A stretch of DNA of 41,604 nt from Candidatus Saccharimonadota bacterium (GTDB lineage Bacteria > Patescibacteriota > Saccharimonadia > Saccharimonadales > Saccharimonadaceae): assembly GCA_017511925.1 (NCBI GenBank), contig JAFWHS010000013.1, positions 1-41,604 on the forward strand, given 5' to 3'. The notes below the pieces were generated by a model, which was not told where the DNA came from, ran no database searches, and saw only the letters and a list, made by a program, of their open reading frames with translations. A program made the translations under genes and the position numbers. How positions within the stretch are numbered: the stretch's first letter is position 1; every line of letters starts with the position of its first letter. This document shows, in pieces, positions 24,403 through 35,450 of this stretch.

Positions 24403-24855
24403 ATGACAACTACCAAAAATAAAAGGGTGCGCCGAACTTTAAATTCCAAAGCCAGCCCCGCCATTAAATACACTGTCTTGACAATCATTGTCTTATCGAT
24501 GATGGCAGTCATTTTAGCCGCACTCTCCGCTATGCTTTCCAACCCAGAACGAGTAGTTAAACAAAAAATTACCGATATCGCATCTGATTATTACGAAAAT
24601 TACCTCTACAAAAAAGCTCTCGCCCCCACCGACACACAATCTACCGCCGAACTAGCCGAACGCTACGCAAACTCCGGCTTTCCAATTATCACCCTACGCC
24701 AACTTCTCCTTTTTAACAACGGACGCTATGCCGAATCTGCCAATATTATCACCTCTTTTTGCGACGAAAACGACACCATTATTACTATTTACCCAGAATC
24801 TCCATTTTCCTCTAAAAATTATCACATAGATTACCACTACGCTTGCACATTTTAA
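24403..24855 (+). CDS. small single-TM protein, unknown function
   Basis: The 150-residue protein has a basic start (about 1-22), one TM helix (about 24-46) and an outer domain with two cysteines (about residues 123 and 148) that could form a disulfide. No family recognised. A TAATAT box ends six bases before the ATG, with no SD, so it fits the leaderless pattern. It is divergent from pyk. Confidence 0.75.
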   Translation: MTTTKNKRVRRTLNSKASPAIKYTVLTIIVLSMMAVILAALSAMLSNPERVVKQKITDIASDYYENYLYKKALAPTDTQSTAELAERYANSGFPIITLRQLLLFNNGRYAESANIITSFCDENDTIITIYPESPFSSKNYHIDYHYACTF

Positions 24856-24892
24856 GTTTTTTTGTTATAATTAAACGGTATTTGCATTTTAT

Positions 24893-24967
24893 GGTCTCGT
24901 AGTATAACGGTTAGTACATCGGGTTTTCATCCCGACAACGCGGGTTCGACTCCCGCCGAGATCACCA
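24893..24967 (+). tRNA. tRNA-Glu (UUC)
   Basis: Complete 75-base cloverleaf with CCA encoded. Acceptor GGTCTCG/CGAGATC (one G-U), anticodon stem TCGGG/CCCGA with loop TTTTCAT (anticodon TTC), T-arm GCGGG/CCCGC with loop TTCGACT. TGTTATAAT (24863-24871) is its promoter. Confidence 0.96.
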
Positions 24968-24977
24968 GAATCAGAAG

Positions 24978-25009
24978 AAGACTCCAAAGGAGTCTTATTT
25001 TGATTTTTT
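24978..25009 (+). terminator. terminator of tRNA-Glu
   Basis: AAGACTCC (24978-24985) pairs with GGAGTCTT (24989-24996) around AAA, followed by a T-rich stretch. Confidence 0.85.
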
Positions 25010-25021
25010 ATGTCTTAAATA

Positions 25022-25050
25022 TTGACTTTTTAGCATAAGTGTGCTATAAT
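25022..25050 (+). promoter_or_regulatory. classical sigma70-type promoter, shared type
   Basis: -35 TTGACT (25022-25027), spacer of exactly 17, -10 TATAAT (25045-25050). The whole element, including the spacer, differs at only two positions from the promoter at 40984-40956 on the other strand. Confidence 0.9.
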
Positions 25051-25118
25051 TAGAAGTATCTGAGGGGGCAAAGTATACAGAAGCTCTTTAAAAAATTTGA
25101 GGAATTGAGGTGTTTAAT

Positions 25119-26159
25119 ATGAAGAAATTTTTAGCATTTACAACGGTACTGGTGATCGCAATCTGTATGTCCACGGTTCCAGCCTTGGCGTTAGCCGGAT
25201 ATTCCGGCTACTGTTACGACGTTGACGCTCGTAACAACCAAACAATTCAGTCCTACCACGGCGGTTGGATCGAAGATGGAAATGGCGCTAAGTTTGTCTG
25301 TGATGACAATTCGTTCATCACAGGTTGGTGGAAAATCGGACAAAGCGCACAATCGTCAACTTGGCGATTCTTTGACGAAAATGGATATCTTGTCAAAGGA
25401 TGGGCCGGATTCGACGCGGCAGACAAGAGAGTTTGGGATAACTCACAAGTCGTTAGACAAAGGTTCTTTGACTTAAACGACGGACATCTTTACGAAGGTT
25501 ACCAAACCATTTCCTGGGGCGGAGTAAACTACAATTACTACTTTGCACCCTCCGGTAACGGAAATTACAGGAATGGTATCCTCGTAAAGAATGCGCAGGC
25601 TCCGAACGGCGCTTGGGCGGACGCAAATGGCGTCCTCCAGTGGAATAACCCTAACTTTGTTGGACAAGTCGTAATAGATCCTTCACAACAGGGTTGTCCT
25701 ATAGGTCAAAATGGCACCGCCATGAACAACCAGAGTTATCTGGGGACATGGACAATGCCCTACCAGACTACTGCTCAAACAGTATACCCTGGGCAAACTC
25801 CTGAAGTAGTAACCAATGGCAACACCGGTTGGATCAAAACTGGTAGCTATTACCGCCATTACACAAATGGCAAGCTAGATAAAGGCTTGACAGTGATTGG
25901 CGGATACAGTTACTACTTCGATAGTAGTGGCAATATGGCAACCGGCTGGCGCACCGTTGGAAGTAGCCATCGATACTTCGACAAGCAAACCGGAATTATG
26001 TATTTCGGCGGCTGGGCGGAAATTGACGGATACAGCCATTACTTCGACGCCAACGGTGTCAATTTGCGTGATACCATCACCCCTGATGGCTATTACGTAG
26101 GGACAAACGGCAGATGGGACGGAAAAACCCGCCTATCGGCATATGGTCCCGGATTTTAA
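25119..26159 (+). CDS. secreted protein with choline/glucan-binding-like repeats
   Basis: The 346-residue protein has a signal peptide (MKKFLAFTTVLVIAICMSTVPALALA). The rest is aromatic- and Gly-rich with repeats of cell-wall/glucan-binding type (PF01473-like): GWWKIG..., YYFAPSGNGN, GWIKTGSYYRHYTNGKLDKG, YYFDSSGNMATGWRTVG, HRYFDKQTGIM, HYFDANG. Such repeats bind choline or glucans on cell walls in Gram-positive bacteria. No catalytic domain is seen, so it may be an adhesin for host wall polymers. I chose ATG 25119, with GAGG eight bases upstream, over a GTG three codons earlier. It has a 60-base leader and a strong -35/-10 promoter, unlike most neighbours. Confidence 0.88.
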   Translation: MKKFLAFTTVLVIAICMSTVPALALAGYSGYCYDVDARNNQTIQSYHGGWIEDGNGAKFVCDDNSFITGWWKIGQSAQSSTWRFFDENGYLVKGWAGFDAADKRVWDNSQVVRQRFFDLNDGHLYEGYQTISWGGVNYNYYFAPSGNGNYRNGILVKNAQAPNGAWADANGVLQWNNPNFVGQVVIDPSQQGCPIGQNGTAMNNQSYLGTWTMPYQTTAQTVYPGQTPEVVTNGNTGWIKTGSYYRHYTNGKLDKGLTVIGGYSYYFDSSGNMATGWRTVGSSHRYFDKQTGIMYFGGWAEIDGYSHYFDANGVNLRDTITPDGYYVGTNGRWDGKTRLSAYGPGF

Positions 26160-26170
26160 ACACCCCTCAG

Positions 26171-26205
26171 AAAAAAGCCTCGGGCTCTTGCCCGGGGACT
26201 TTTTT
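26171..26205. terminator. bidirectional terminator
   Basis: AAAAAAGCCTCGGGC pairs with GCCCGGGGACTTTTTT around TCTT, with minor mismatches. It serves the secreted repeat protein (plus) and ligA (minus, ends 26215). Confidence 0.88.
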
Positions 26206-26214
26206 ATGCAAAAA

Positions 26215-29012
<2,798 letters not shown>

Positions 29013-29032
<20 letters not shown>

Positions 29033-29891
29033 GTTCCAATCTTTCAATTCTTTTTTCAATCGGCGGATGCGTACTAAGTAAATTATTAAAGAAACCTTTC
29101 CTTAAAGGATCATTAATATACATTGAAGCCGCCGCCACATTTTGGTTTTTCATTGGCCGACTATGCGATTGTAATTTTTTTAGTGCATCAATCATCCCTT
29201 CTGGATATCTAGTAATATTCACCGCCGAAGCATCCGCAAGATATTCTCGCTCCCGTGACACCGCCATTTGCGCCAAAGCCGCAATTATCGGCGCAAATAT
29301 CGCCGCCAACATAATTAAAAGATACCCCATCGGGCTACCCTCATCATTGCGACGCCGGTTTCCATAAAACACCATCCGAAAAGCCACATCCGAAATCAAA
29401 CCAACTACACACACAAGCCCAAACACTATCATCGACACCCTAATGTCGTAATTTTTCACATGTGACATCTCATGCGCCATCACCGCAGTTAATTCCTTAT
29501 CGTTCATGATATCTAGAAGTCCAGTAGTCGCCGCTACTACTGCATGCTCCGGGTCACGCCCCGTCGCAAAGGCATTTGGTGCCGGATCATCAATGATATA
29601 AACTTTCGGCATTGGCAAACCTGTAGTAATGCTCAAATTTTCCACAATATTATAAAAACGCGGGTTATCTTTTTTAACAATTTCATGCGCACCAGTCATC
29701 ATCGTTGCAAGCGAACCAGATGCAAAATATTGTATAACCGCATAGATTATAGCTACCACAATTGTCCACACCGCAACCCACGGGTCTTTAAAATAAACCG
29801 CAAAAACCGCCGCAATTACGCCAATCATCACCACAAATGCCAACATAATCAGCACGGTTCTACGTTTATTCTGCGCAATTTGTTTATACAT
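29013..29891 (-). CDS. htpX: HtpX-like M48 membrane zinc metalloprotease
   Basis: HtpX degrades damaged membrane proteins. The 292-residue protein has two N-terminal TM helices (about 14-32 and 37-54), the zinc motif HEMSH (in AVMAHEMSHVKNYDIR, about 138-153) and two more TM helices. The third zinc ligand is the Glu in REREYLADASAVNITRYPEGM. PAPNAFATGRDPEHAVVAATTGLL before the active site is also typical. GGATG lies near the start codon. It follows lemA by 38 bases, an association common in bacteria. Confidence 0.94.
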
Positions 29892-29929
29892 TATTTCATC
29901 CTAAATTGGGGAGAGAAACTCCCCAATCT

Positions 29930-30505
29930 TTAAAATTTCACTTCCGGAGCTTTTTCAATTTTAGCTTTTTCGGCTTCCGCTACTTCAAAATATTCGCGCT
30001 TCTTAAAATGTCCAAACATATTATTCACAATATTTGAAGGAAAAGTCATAATTTTCGTATTTAATTCTTTTGCTCCAGAATTATAGAATCTTCTAGCTGC
30101 CTGAATTTTATCTTCTACATCCTGAAGTTGAGTCTGAAGAGTTTGAAAATTTGTATTTGCTTTAAGTTCCGGGTAAGCTTCTGCGATTGCAAAAATCCGC
30201 CCCAATGCGTTTTGCATAGCATTCTCAGCATCAGCCGCTTGCTTTACGGTCTTAGCGCCCATCACCGCCGAACGCGCACTAGTCACCATCTCAAAAGTTT
30301 CTTTTTCGTGCTTCGCATAACCCTTTACGGTCTCAACTACATTCGGGATCAAATCTGCCCTATATTTAAGCTGTACAGTAATATCACTCCAAGCTTCATT
30401 TACGCGTTCATTCAAGCTAACCAAACTATTATAAGCACCCACAATTATAATCACCAGCAAGATGATAAACGCTAGCACAACTAATATTATTCCAATTGGA
30501 CTCAT
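29930..30505 (-). CDS. lemA: LemA family protein
   Basis: The 191-residue protein has an N-terminal TM helix (about 5-27) and a helical outer domain. LemA features: YNSLVSLNERVNEAWSDITVQLKYRADLIPNVVETVKGYAKHE (residues about 25-67, given as the family's first block), then AEAYPELKANTNFQTLQTQLQDVEDKI and RRFYNSGAKELN. The function is unknown; LemA genes often sit with htpX, as here. AAGGAG lies seven bases before the ATG. Confidence 0.94.
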   Translation of the reverse strand: MSPIGIILVVLAFIILLVIIIVGAYNSLVSLNERVNEAWSDITVQLKYRADLIPNVVETVKGYAKHEKETFEMVTSARSAVMGAKTVKQAADAENAMQNALGRIFAIAEAYPELKANTNFQTLQTQLQDVEDKIQAARRFYNSGAKELNTKIMTFPSNIVNNMFGHFKKREYFEVAEAEKAKIEKAPEVKF

Positions 30506-30555
30506 TACCGCTCCTTATGTTAAATATAAGTACATTATATCATAAAAAACAAAAA

Positions 30556-30585
30556 TGGTGCGAATGAAGAGACTCTGACTCTCGA
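30556..30585 (-). repeat. 30-base copy of the 3' end of tRNA-Gly
   Basis: Matches 30638-30667 (CCA end, acceptor 3' strand and T-arm of tRNA-Gly) at 29 of 30 bases. The difference, at 30577, falls in the T-loop (TCAGAGT instead of TTAGAGT). The two copies are 82 bases apart in direct orientation, downstream of the tRNA. CTCTCG...CGAGAG (30579-30600) adds a small hairpin at its end. Confidence 0.9.
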
Positions 30586-30610
30586 TACGAAGTACGAGAG
30601 TTAGCCAACG

Positions 30611-30629
30611 AAAAAAGGCCTTCGCGGCC
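30611..30629 (-). terminator. terminator of tRNA-Gly
   Basis: On the minus strand GGCC-GCGAA-GGCC is followed by six T. It lies between the tRNA-Gly gene and the duplicated tRNA end. Confidence 0.8.
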
Positions 30630-30637
30630 CTGTAATG

Positions 30638-30714
30638 TGGTGCGAATGAAGAGACTCTAACTCTCGACCTCTTCCTTGGCAAGGAAGCGCTCTAAACAAC
30701 TGAGCTACATTCGC
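30638..30714 (-). tRNA. tRNA-Gly (GCC) with unusual D- and T-loops
   Basis: 77 bases with CCA encoded. Acceptor GCGAATG/CATTCGC, anticodon stem CTTCC/GGAAG with loop TTGCCAA (anticodon GCC), T-stem GAGAG/CTCTT. The T-loop is TTAGAGT, with A where C56 is expected. The D-loop is AGTTGTTTA, with T where G19 is expected. The two changes could pair with each other. Promoter TGATATAAT lies at 30733-30725. Confidence 0.93.
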
Positions 30715-30795
30715 ACGTACCCTAATTATATCATATATTTACATTTTTTGAAAAAAATAATATAATAATTTTATAAACTTAACCAAAATAAACAT

Positions 30796-31770
30796 ATGGA
30801 CATATTTTTACAAATCTTGTTACTTATCGTCGGATTTGCACTTTTGATTAAAGGTGCCAATTGGCTCGTGTCCGGAGCTTCGTCTATCGCTACAAATTTC
30901 AAAGTTTCAAAAACTCTTATCGGCCTCACCGTTGTGGCTTTTGGCACCAGCGCTCCAGAGCTCGCCGTGTCAATCAGTTCGCTCGCTTCTGGCTCTACAG
31001 ATATGCTTCTCGGCAACGTCATCGGTAGCAACATTATAAATGTCCTACTCCTAATTGGTGTCGCGGCACTCATTTGTCCGATCAAAGTCAGTAAAGACAC
31101 CGTCAAAAAAGAATTGCCCATCTTGCTCCTTATTTCCACCGCACTGGTTGTATTATTCCTAGATATTTCTCTAGCTAACGGTATTACAAACGAAATCACC
31201 CGCGGCGATGCTATTATTTGTTTGTTATTCTTCTGTATCTTTCTTTATTACCTCATCGTCATGGCCAAAAGAAATCGTGATGCCAAATCAAAAAAAACCG
31301 AAAAACCAAAATACAAACTCGGTAAATCTTTCCTTATTACAATTATCGGCTTAGTTGGTCTTGTCATCGGTAGCCAATTCGTCGTCAACAGTGCCTCATT
31401 TATAGCATCTAGTATTGGCGTATCGGAGCGTATTATCTCGCTCACTGTCATAGCCCTCGGTACATCCTTACCAGAGTTAGTCACGACCATCGTAGCCGCC
31501 CGCCGCAAAGAAACCGATCTCATCGTGGGTGACATTATCGGCAGTAATATTTTCAACATTTGCATTGTCATGGGGTTACCAGTTGCTATTTTTGGCACTA
31601 TCACACCCGAAAGTTTTCAAATGATCGATTTATTTATGTTGGTTTTCTCATCAATTCTACTTTTTACCCTCACTCGTCACGATCATAAAATTTCCCGTTC
31701 AAACGGTCTCCTCATGTTGGCTATCTTTGCCCTATATTATGGCTTTATCATTTACGGAGCTCTAGCATGA
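30796..31770 (+). CDS. calcium/sodium (CaCA family, YrbG-like) antiporter
   Basis: The 324-residue protein has about ten TM helices in two halves. Each half carries the alpha-repeat of CaCA exchangers: AFGTSAPELAVSIS with GNVIGSNIINVLL in the first, ALGTSLPELVTTIVAA with GDIIGSNIFNICIVMG in the second. The Glu residues in these repeats bind cations. Likely extrudes Ca2+ in exchange for Na+ or H+. A basic loop (about 155-175) divides the halves. No SD is seen. It overlaps the next gene at ATGA (31767-31770). Confidence 0.93.
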   Translation: MDIFLQILLLIVGFALLIKGANWLVSGASSIATNFKVSKTLIGLTVVAFGTSAPELAVSISSLASGSTDMLLGNVIGSNIINVLLLIGVAALICPIKVSKDTVKKELPILLLISTALVVLFLDISLANGITNEITRGDAIICLLFFCIFLYYLIVMAKRNRDAKSKKTEKPKYKLGKSFLITIIGLVGLVIGSQFVVNSASFIASSIGVSERIISLTVIALGTSLPELVTTIVAARRKETDLIVGDIIGSNIFNICIVMGLPVAIFGTITPESFQMIDLFMLVFSSILLFTLTRHDHKISRSNGLLMLAIFALYYGFIIYGALA

Positions 31771-32702
31771 ACTGGCTCATATTAGTTGGTGTCGCAGTAC
31801 TATTCGATGTCTTTCGTATTTTTATTGACAACTACATTTCAGATGTTTATTATAAAGGTCGCGAAGTCGCTGCCCAAAAACTATTTTCCGCCTACGCCAA
31901 AACAATCATTGGTATCATAATCTTAATCGCTGTTGGCTTTAATTTTAGTCAATTCGATCCACTAACCATGTTTTTGTTATTCCTGTCCGGCGTGCTTTCC
32001 AGTATCGCCGAAATCCCATACTACGTAGCCCTTGGCATCGAAAATTCTACCAACTTGGGCATTTTCATCCAACTCGCACCGATTTTTTATCTCATACTTG
32101 GCTGGCTCTTCCTTGGCGAAACCTTTTCACTTATTCAGCTTATAGCTATCGCCATCATCCTCGTCGCGCCAATTCTTATAGTTCTTACCTCGCGCAAGCG
32201 TAGCCGTAAAGTCAAAATGCACGCCATTTTTCTAGCTTTTCTTTACGTACTAATCAGTGTCATAGGCAACCTGCTATTCACCAGCGTCAATGCTGGCAGA
32301 CTCGAAACCGACATTTTAATAGAAGAAATCGCCATCGTAGTCTTTGGTGTTGGTATCATGGATCTTATCATTATGTACATAATCTTTCCCAAATGGCGCA
32401 AACGCTATCTCCATGTTCAAAAAGCCAGCAAAAACAAAGTCCTCGTCCCGCTTAGCGCCAGCTTAGTAGTCGGTGTTATCAAAACTTTTGCCTACCGCAT
32501 GGCGCTCATTGCCGCCCCAGCTGTCGCTTTAGCTTCCGCCGCCTCAGATTCAGTCGAACCAATTGTGATTTTCTTTATGGGTATCGTTCTTACTCTCATA
32601 TGGCCAAAGTTTGGGCGCGAAAAGCTCGACAAAAAAACCGTCCTTGTTCATCTCATTGCTACCGTAATTGTAGTAGTTGGCATCGTTTTGATGCAAATGT
32701 AA
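31767..32702 (+). CDS. EamA/DMT superfamily transporter
   Basis: The 311-residue protein has about ten TM helices in two EamA-like halves. The end of the first half shows the typical helix SIAEIPYYVALGIENSTNLGIFIQLAPIFYLILGWLFLGETFS (residues about 75-117 in family pattern: proline, then FLGE). A Lys/Arg-rich loop follows (SRKRSRKVK). Substrate unknown; DMT members move amino acids, nucleotides or sugars. It overlaps the antiporter gene by four bases, so the two are translated together. Confidence 0.88.
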   Translation: MNWLILVGVAVLFDVFRIFIDNYISDVYYKGREVAAQKLFSAYAKTIIGIIILIAVGFNFSQFDPLTMFLLFLSGVLSSIAEIPYYVALGIENSTNLGIFIQLAPIFYLILGWLFLGETFSLIQLIAIAIILVAPILIVLTSRKRSRKVKMHAIFLAFLYVLISVIGNLLFTSVNAGRLETDILIEEIAIVVFGVGIMDLIIMYIIFPKWRKRYLHVQKASKNKVLVPLSASLVVGVIKTFAYRMALIAAPAVALASAASDSVEPIVIFFMGIVLTLIWPKFGREKLDKKTVLVHLIATVIVVVGIVLMQM

Positions 32703-32731
32703 GATATTCTGTGTTATAATAATCCCAGGTG

Positions 32732-32805
32732 GTGCTTTGGCGGAGTGGTTACGCAGCGGTCTGCAAAACCGCGTACACCGGTTCAATTCCGGTAGGCACC
32801 TCCAT
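32732..32805 (+). tRNA. tRNA-Cys (GCA)
   Basis: 74 bases with CCA encoded. Acceptor GGTGCTT/AGGCACC (one G-U), anticodon stem GCGGT/ACCGC with loop CTGCAAA (anticodon GCA), T-loop TTCAATT. The discriminator is T, the identity base of tRNA-Cys. TGTTATAAT (32713-32721) is the promoter. Confidence 0.96.
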
Positions 32806-32819
32806 TTTTTCTGCGAAAA

Positions 32820-33791
32820 TTATAATTGTATTAGCGGCTTCTTAGTTTTAGCTAACTTTGCCGCTTTTTTGATCAGAGCATCCACCTTTGCATGATCTTC
32901 GTCTTGCTTTTTCTCATCAAAAGCCTGTTGTTGACGCTTCAAATCACCATAAAAACCAGTACCTCTAGCCGCATTCCAAAACAATTTTTCACACGGAACA
33001 TCCGTGTACCGCCACGGCTTATTAAACAAATTAAAGTGTATCAATTTAGCTTCTTTTGGCAATTCACCATCCACCGGCTCCATATTCCACCATTTAGAAA
33101 GATGCTTTATCTGCCCTTTTAAAATCACGTTCAGATAATCCTGATCTGGCGCCACTAAATCCGCGTCGTATTTGTCGATCAACTCAACCATAGTGGACAA
33201 ATAATGCATTTTGCGCATCTTTTTTAGATCCATTACCATCACGCCAGAATTAACATACTCGTCATGTGGCACGCCCACTGCATTATCTACATAATCACGA
33301 AACTCTGGTACCACCGTCACTTTCGGGTCCACCATCGCTGCTACCACTTTTTCACCAAGCTCAGTATCAAATAATTCACCGATATCGCCCAACAAAATTG
33401 TGTCACTATCTATATACACAGCCTTTTCATACATTGGGAAAAGTCGCGGAATAAAAAATCTATAATAATACACTGCTGCCGAAAAGAAATCACCCATCCC
33501 TCGCCGCCGAGAGCAATATTTTATCACCGCTTTTAAATACAAATTATTGCTAATTTTTCTAAATTGCAAAGCAACATTATTTGTTACCAAACTCCTTAGC
33601 CTAATCCTGTTTGGTAAATTCATCCCATCGTGTAAAATTATCACACGATAATACCTATTCGGATCCACTTTCCTCGTCAATGAATGAATCGCTGCCGCCG
33701 CGTAAGGAACATATTCGTTATTTATGGCAAGAAACACCGGTACTACTTTTGTATATTTATTTAACGGATTCCCCGTTGCAAAAATACTCAT
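32820..33791 (-). CDS. glycosyltransferase family 8 protein
   Basis: The 323-residue protein fits GT8: N-terminal VPVFLAINNEYVPYAAAAIHSL, the metal-binding DxD in KAVYIDSDTILLGDI (about 124-138), EYVNSGVMVMDLKKM, the DQDYLN active-site block and LIHFN with KPW near the end. Such enzymes transfer glucose or galactose from UDP-sugars, in many bacteria to lipid or surface glycans. The C-terminus is Lys-rich and may bind membrane. It overlaps plsC by four bases (ATGA). Its last codons approach the convergent tRNA-Cys. Confidence 0.92.
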   Translation of the reverse strand: MSIFATGNPLNKYTKVVPVFLAINNEYVPYAAAAIHSLTRKVDPNRYYRVIILHDGMNLPNRIRLRSLVTNNVALQFRKISNNLYLKAVIKYCSRRRGMGDFFSAAVYYYRFFIPRLFPMYEKAVYIDSDTILLGDIGELFDTELGEKVVAAMVDPKVTVVPEFRDYVDNAVGVPHDEYVNSGVMVMDLKKMRKMHYLSTMVELIDKYDADLVAPDQDYLNVILKGQIKHLSKWWNMEPVDGELPKEAKLIHFNLFNKPWRYTDVPCEKLFWNAARGTGFYGDLKRQQQAFDEKKQDEDHAKVDALIKKAAKLAKTKKPLIQL

Positions 33792-34618
33792 TTTTTCTCT
33801 TTCTTTTTATACTGAAAATATTCGTAACTATTTTTCTTACTATATTTTACCATAGAATCATAAGCTTCTTTGGCTAATTTTGCCCTGCATTTATCTTCGT
33901 CAAGCTCAATATCCGGATAAAAAGGCCCATCTACATAAATATCCATCCTCGGCAAATCACCATGTTTCTTGTCTTTACGTTTATGATATGTGGTAATCAT
34001 CGTAAAAATCGGCAAATTATTCCGCACGGCATATTTAAATGACCTATCGCCTGCCGGAAACTTCCGCGCTTTCGTCGCATATGGCCAAACATGTGCCTCC
34101 GGATAAATCACCAAACAATTTTTCTGCTTCAACCTTTTATCTACAGCGTCATTAAAGGCCTTCTTCTCTTCCTTAGTTTTGCCAAGCGGCATTCCACCAA
34201 TCAGTGGCAAAAATTTCCCTATCCCAGGTACTTTCAAATTCACTGGGTTGATAATTGTAAAAATCCTGCGATCCGCCGCAATCGCCGGCCCGAATACATC
34301 ATGAAATGGATTTGTATGATTCGCATAAATCACATAGCCTTTACCTTTGGCTTCCTTCAATTTCTCACGCCCATAGACTTTTACCTGCCAATACCCCCGC
34401 TCATAGTACTGCCCAAATAATTTAAAAGCCCGGTATAATACCGATGAATACATCCGCACAAAAATATTCCTTGGAATAAATTCATAACCTTCAGGTAATC
34501 CAACTTCTTTTTTGTTTTCTTGCTCGCTAGTTTTTATTGGATCGTCTTCTTCAGACTCATAATAAAACACTCGTTCATCTTTAGGGATGTCTTTTTGAAA
34601 TAATTCTGCTTTTGCCAT
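33788..34618 (-). CDS. PlsC-like lysophospholipid acyltransferase
   Basis: The 276-residue protein has the acyltransferase motifs of the PlsC family: motif I NHTNPFHD (about residues 106-113), motif II region GGMPLGKTKEEK and motif III YPEAHVWPY. The spacing H-x5-D and PEAH in place of PEGT fit a subgroup of PlsC-like proteins, not damage. It probably acylates a lysolipid or glycolipid at the membrane. It lies between two GT8 genes, with overlaps of one base (TAATG) and four bases, so all three are coupled. No other lipid-synthesis gene is in the window. Confidence 0.9.
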   Translation of the reverse strand: MAKAELFQKDIPKDERVFYYESEEDDPIKTSEQENKKEVGLPEGYEFIPRNIFVRMYSSVLYRAFKLFGQYYERGYWQVKVYGREKLKEAKGKGYVIYANHTNPFHDVFGPAIAADRRIFTIINPVNLKVPGIGKFLPLIGGMPLGKTKEEKKAFNDAVDKRLKQKNCLVIYPEAHVWPYATKARKFPAGDRSFKYAVRNNLPIFTMITTYHKRKDKKHGDLPRMDIYVDGPFYPDIELDEDKCRAKLAKEAYDSMVKYSKKNSYEYFQYKKKEKK

Positions 34619-35439
34619 TATAAATTATCTTTTAAATTATTATATTCATTTAATATATTATCATATTCAGTAATTTTCAATATTTCATGAATCTTCTCCA
34701 CCTCAAATGGTTTTACTTTTTGTACTCTAAAATATGGCCAAAACTTAAAATTATTTGAAAAATGATGCAGCACCGTATCATACCTTGGTCGCTCGCCTTG
34801 CTCATTATATTTTCTTGGCATCAATTTACGCTTTTTAATAGATTTATTAAGTGCTGCCTGATCTGCCAACATCATCCACCTTTTAGCGCAAAGCCTCACC
34901 GCTTTTTCAAACATCTTCGTTTTTTTACATTCTTGCATATTAAATAACATCACGCCAGAATTCATATAATCAAAATTAAATAATCCATTGTAATGATAAA
35001 AATTCTTCCCATAGATATCGAGTACTCCCGCCGCTTCAATTCCATCTAAATCCATCTCATAAAACTCTGACAAATCTTTGCGGCACACTACGTCGTAATC
35101 CAAATACAATACTCTATCTAATTTCGCCAATTCTGGTATTTTATCCGCATAAAGTCTCAGCATTGAGCAAGGCGTAAAATACGAACCCATATTTTTCTTC
35201 GGCAAATTCTCCACAAACGCATCTGTCGCATCAATCAGTTTCACGAAACTCTTCGCATTTTTTTCCTTCACTAATTTATTCAAAAAATCCGCCGACTTTT
35301 TTGTAAAAGCCCGCGTATTGTCATAATTTATTGTCAAAATATAAATGTTTAACGGCTTGTTGTTATTTTCAACTAGTGACAAAATGGAAACCAGCACACC
35401 ACGCTTAATCCCCTCATCACCGCAATATAATATATTCAT
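34618..35439 (-). CDS. glycosyltransferase family 8 protein
   Basis: The 273-residue protein starts MNILYCGDEGIKRGVLVSILSL. It shows the GT8 DxD in RVLYLDYDVVCRKDL, NFDYMNSGVMLFNM, the LADQAALN block and VLHHFSN near the end. The donor is probably a UDP-hexose. A longer frame extends 30 codons upstream, but that part is the tRNA-Leu gene, so the ATG at 35439 is the start. It comes 11 bases after the tRNA CCA, without an SD. The tRNA promoter is the only one visible, so tRNA processing would release the mRNA of this operon. Confidence 0.9.
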   Translation of the reverse strand: MNILYCGDEGIKRGVLVSILSLVENNNKPLNIYILTINYDNTRAFTKKSADFLNKLVKEKNAKSFVKLIDATDAFVENLPKKNMGSYFTPCSMLRLYADKIPELAKLDRVLYLDYDVVCRKDLSEFYEMDLDGIEAAGVLDIYGKNFYHYNGLFNFDYMNSGVMLFNMQECKKTKMFEKAVRLCAKRWMMLADQAALNKSIKKRKLMPRKYNEQGERPRYDTVLHHFSNNFKFWPYFRVQKVKPFEVEKIHEILKITEYDNILNEYNNLKDNL

Positions 35440-35450
35440 ACAAAATCCAT

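Noticed and set aside
34270-34330. PlsC-like protein with broken active site (H-x5-D, PEAH)
   Set aside because: The same spacing and PEAH occur, to my knowledge, in a subgroup of PlsC-like proteins with the NHTxxxxD form, so this is a family variant.
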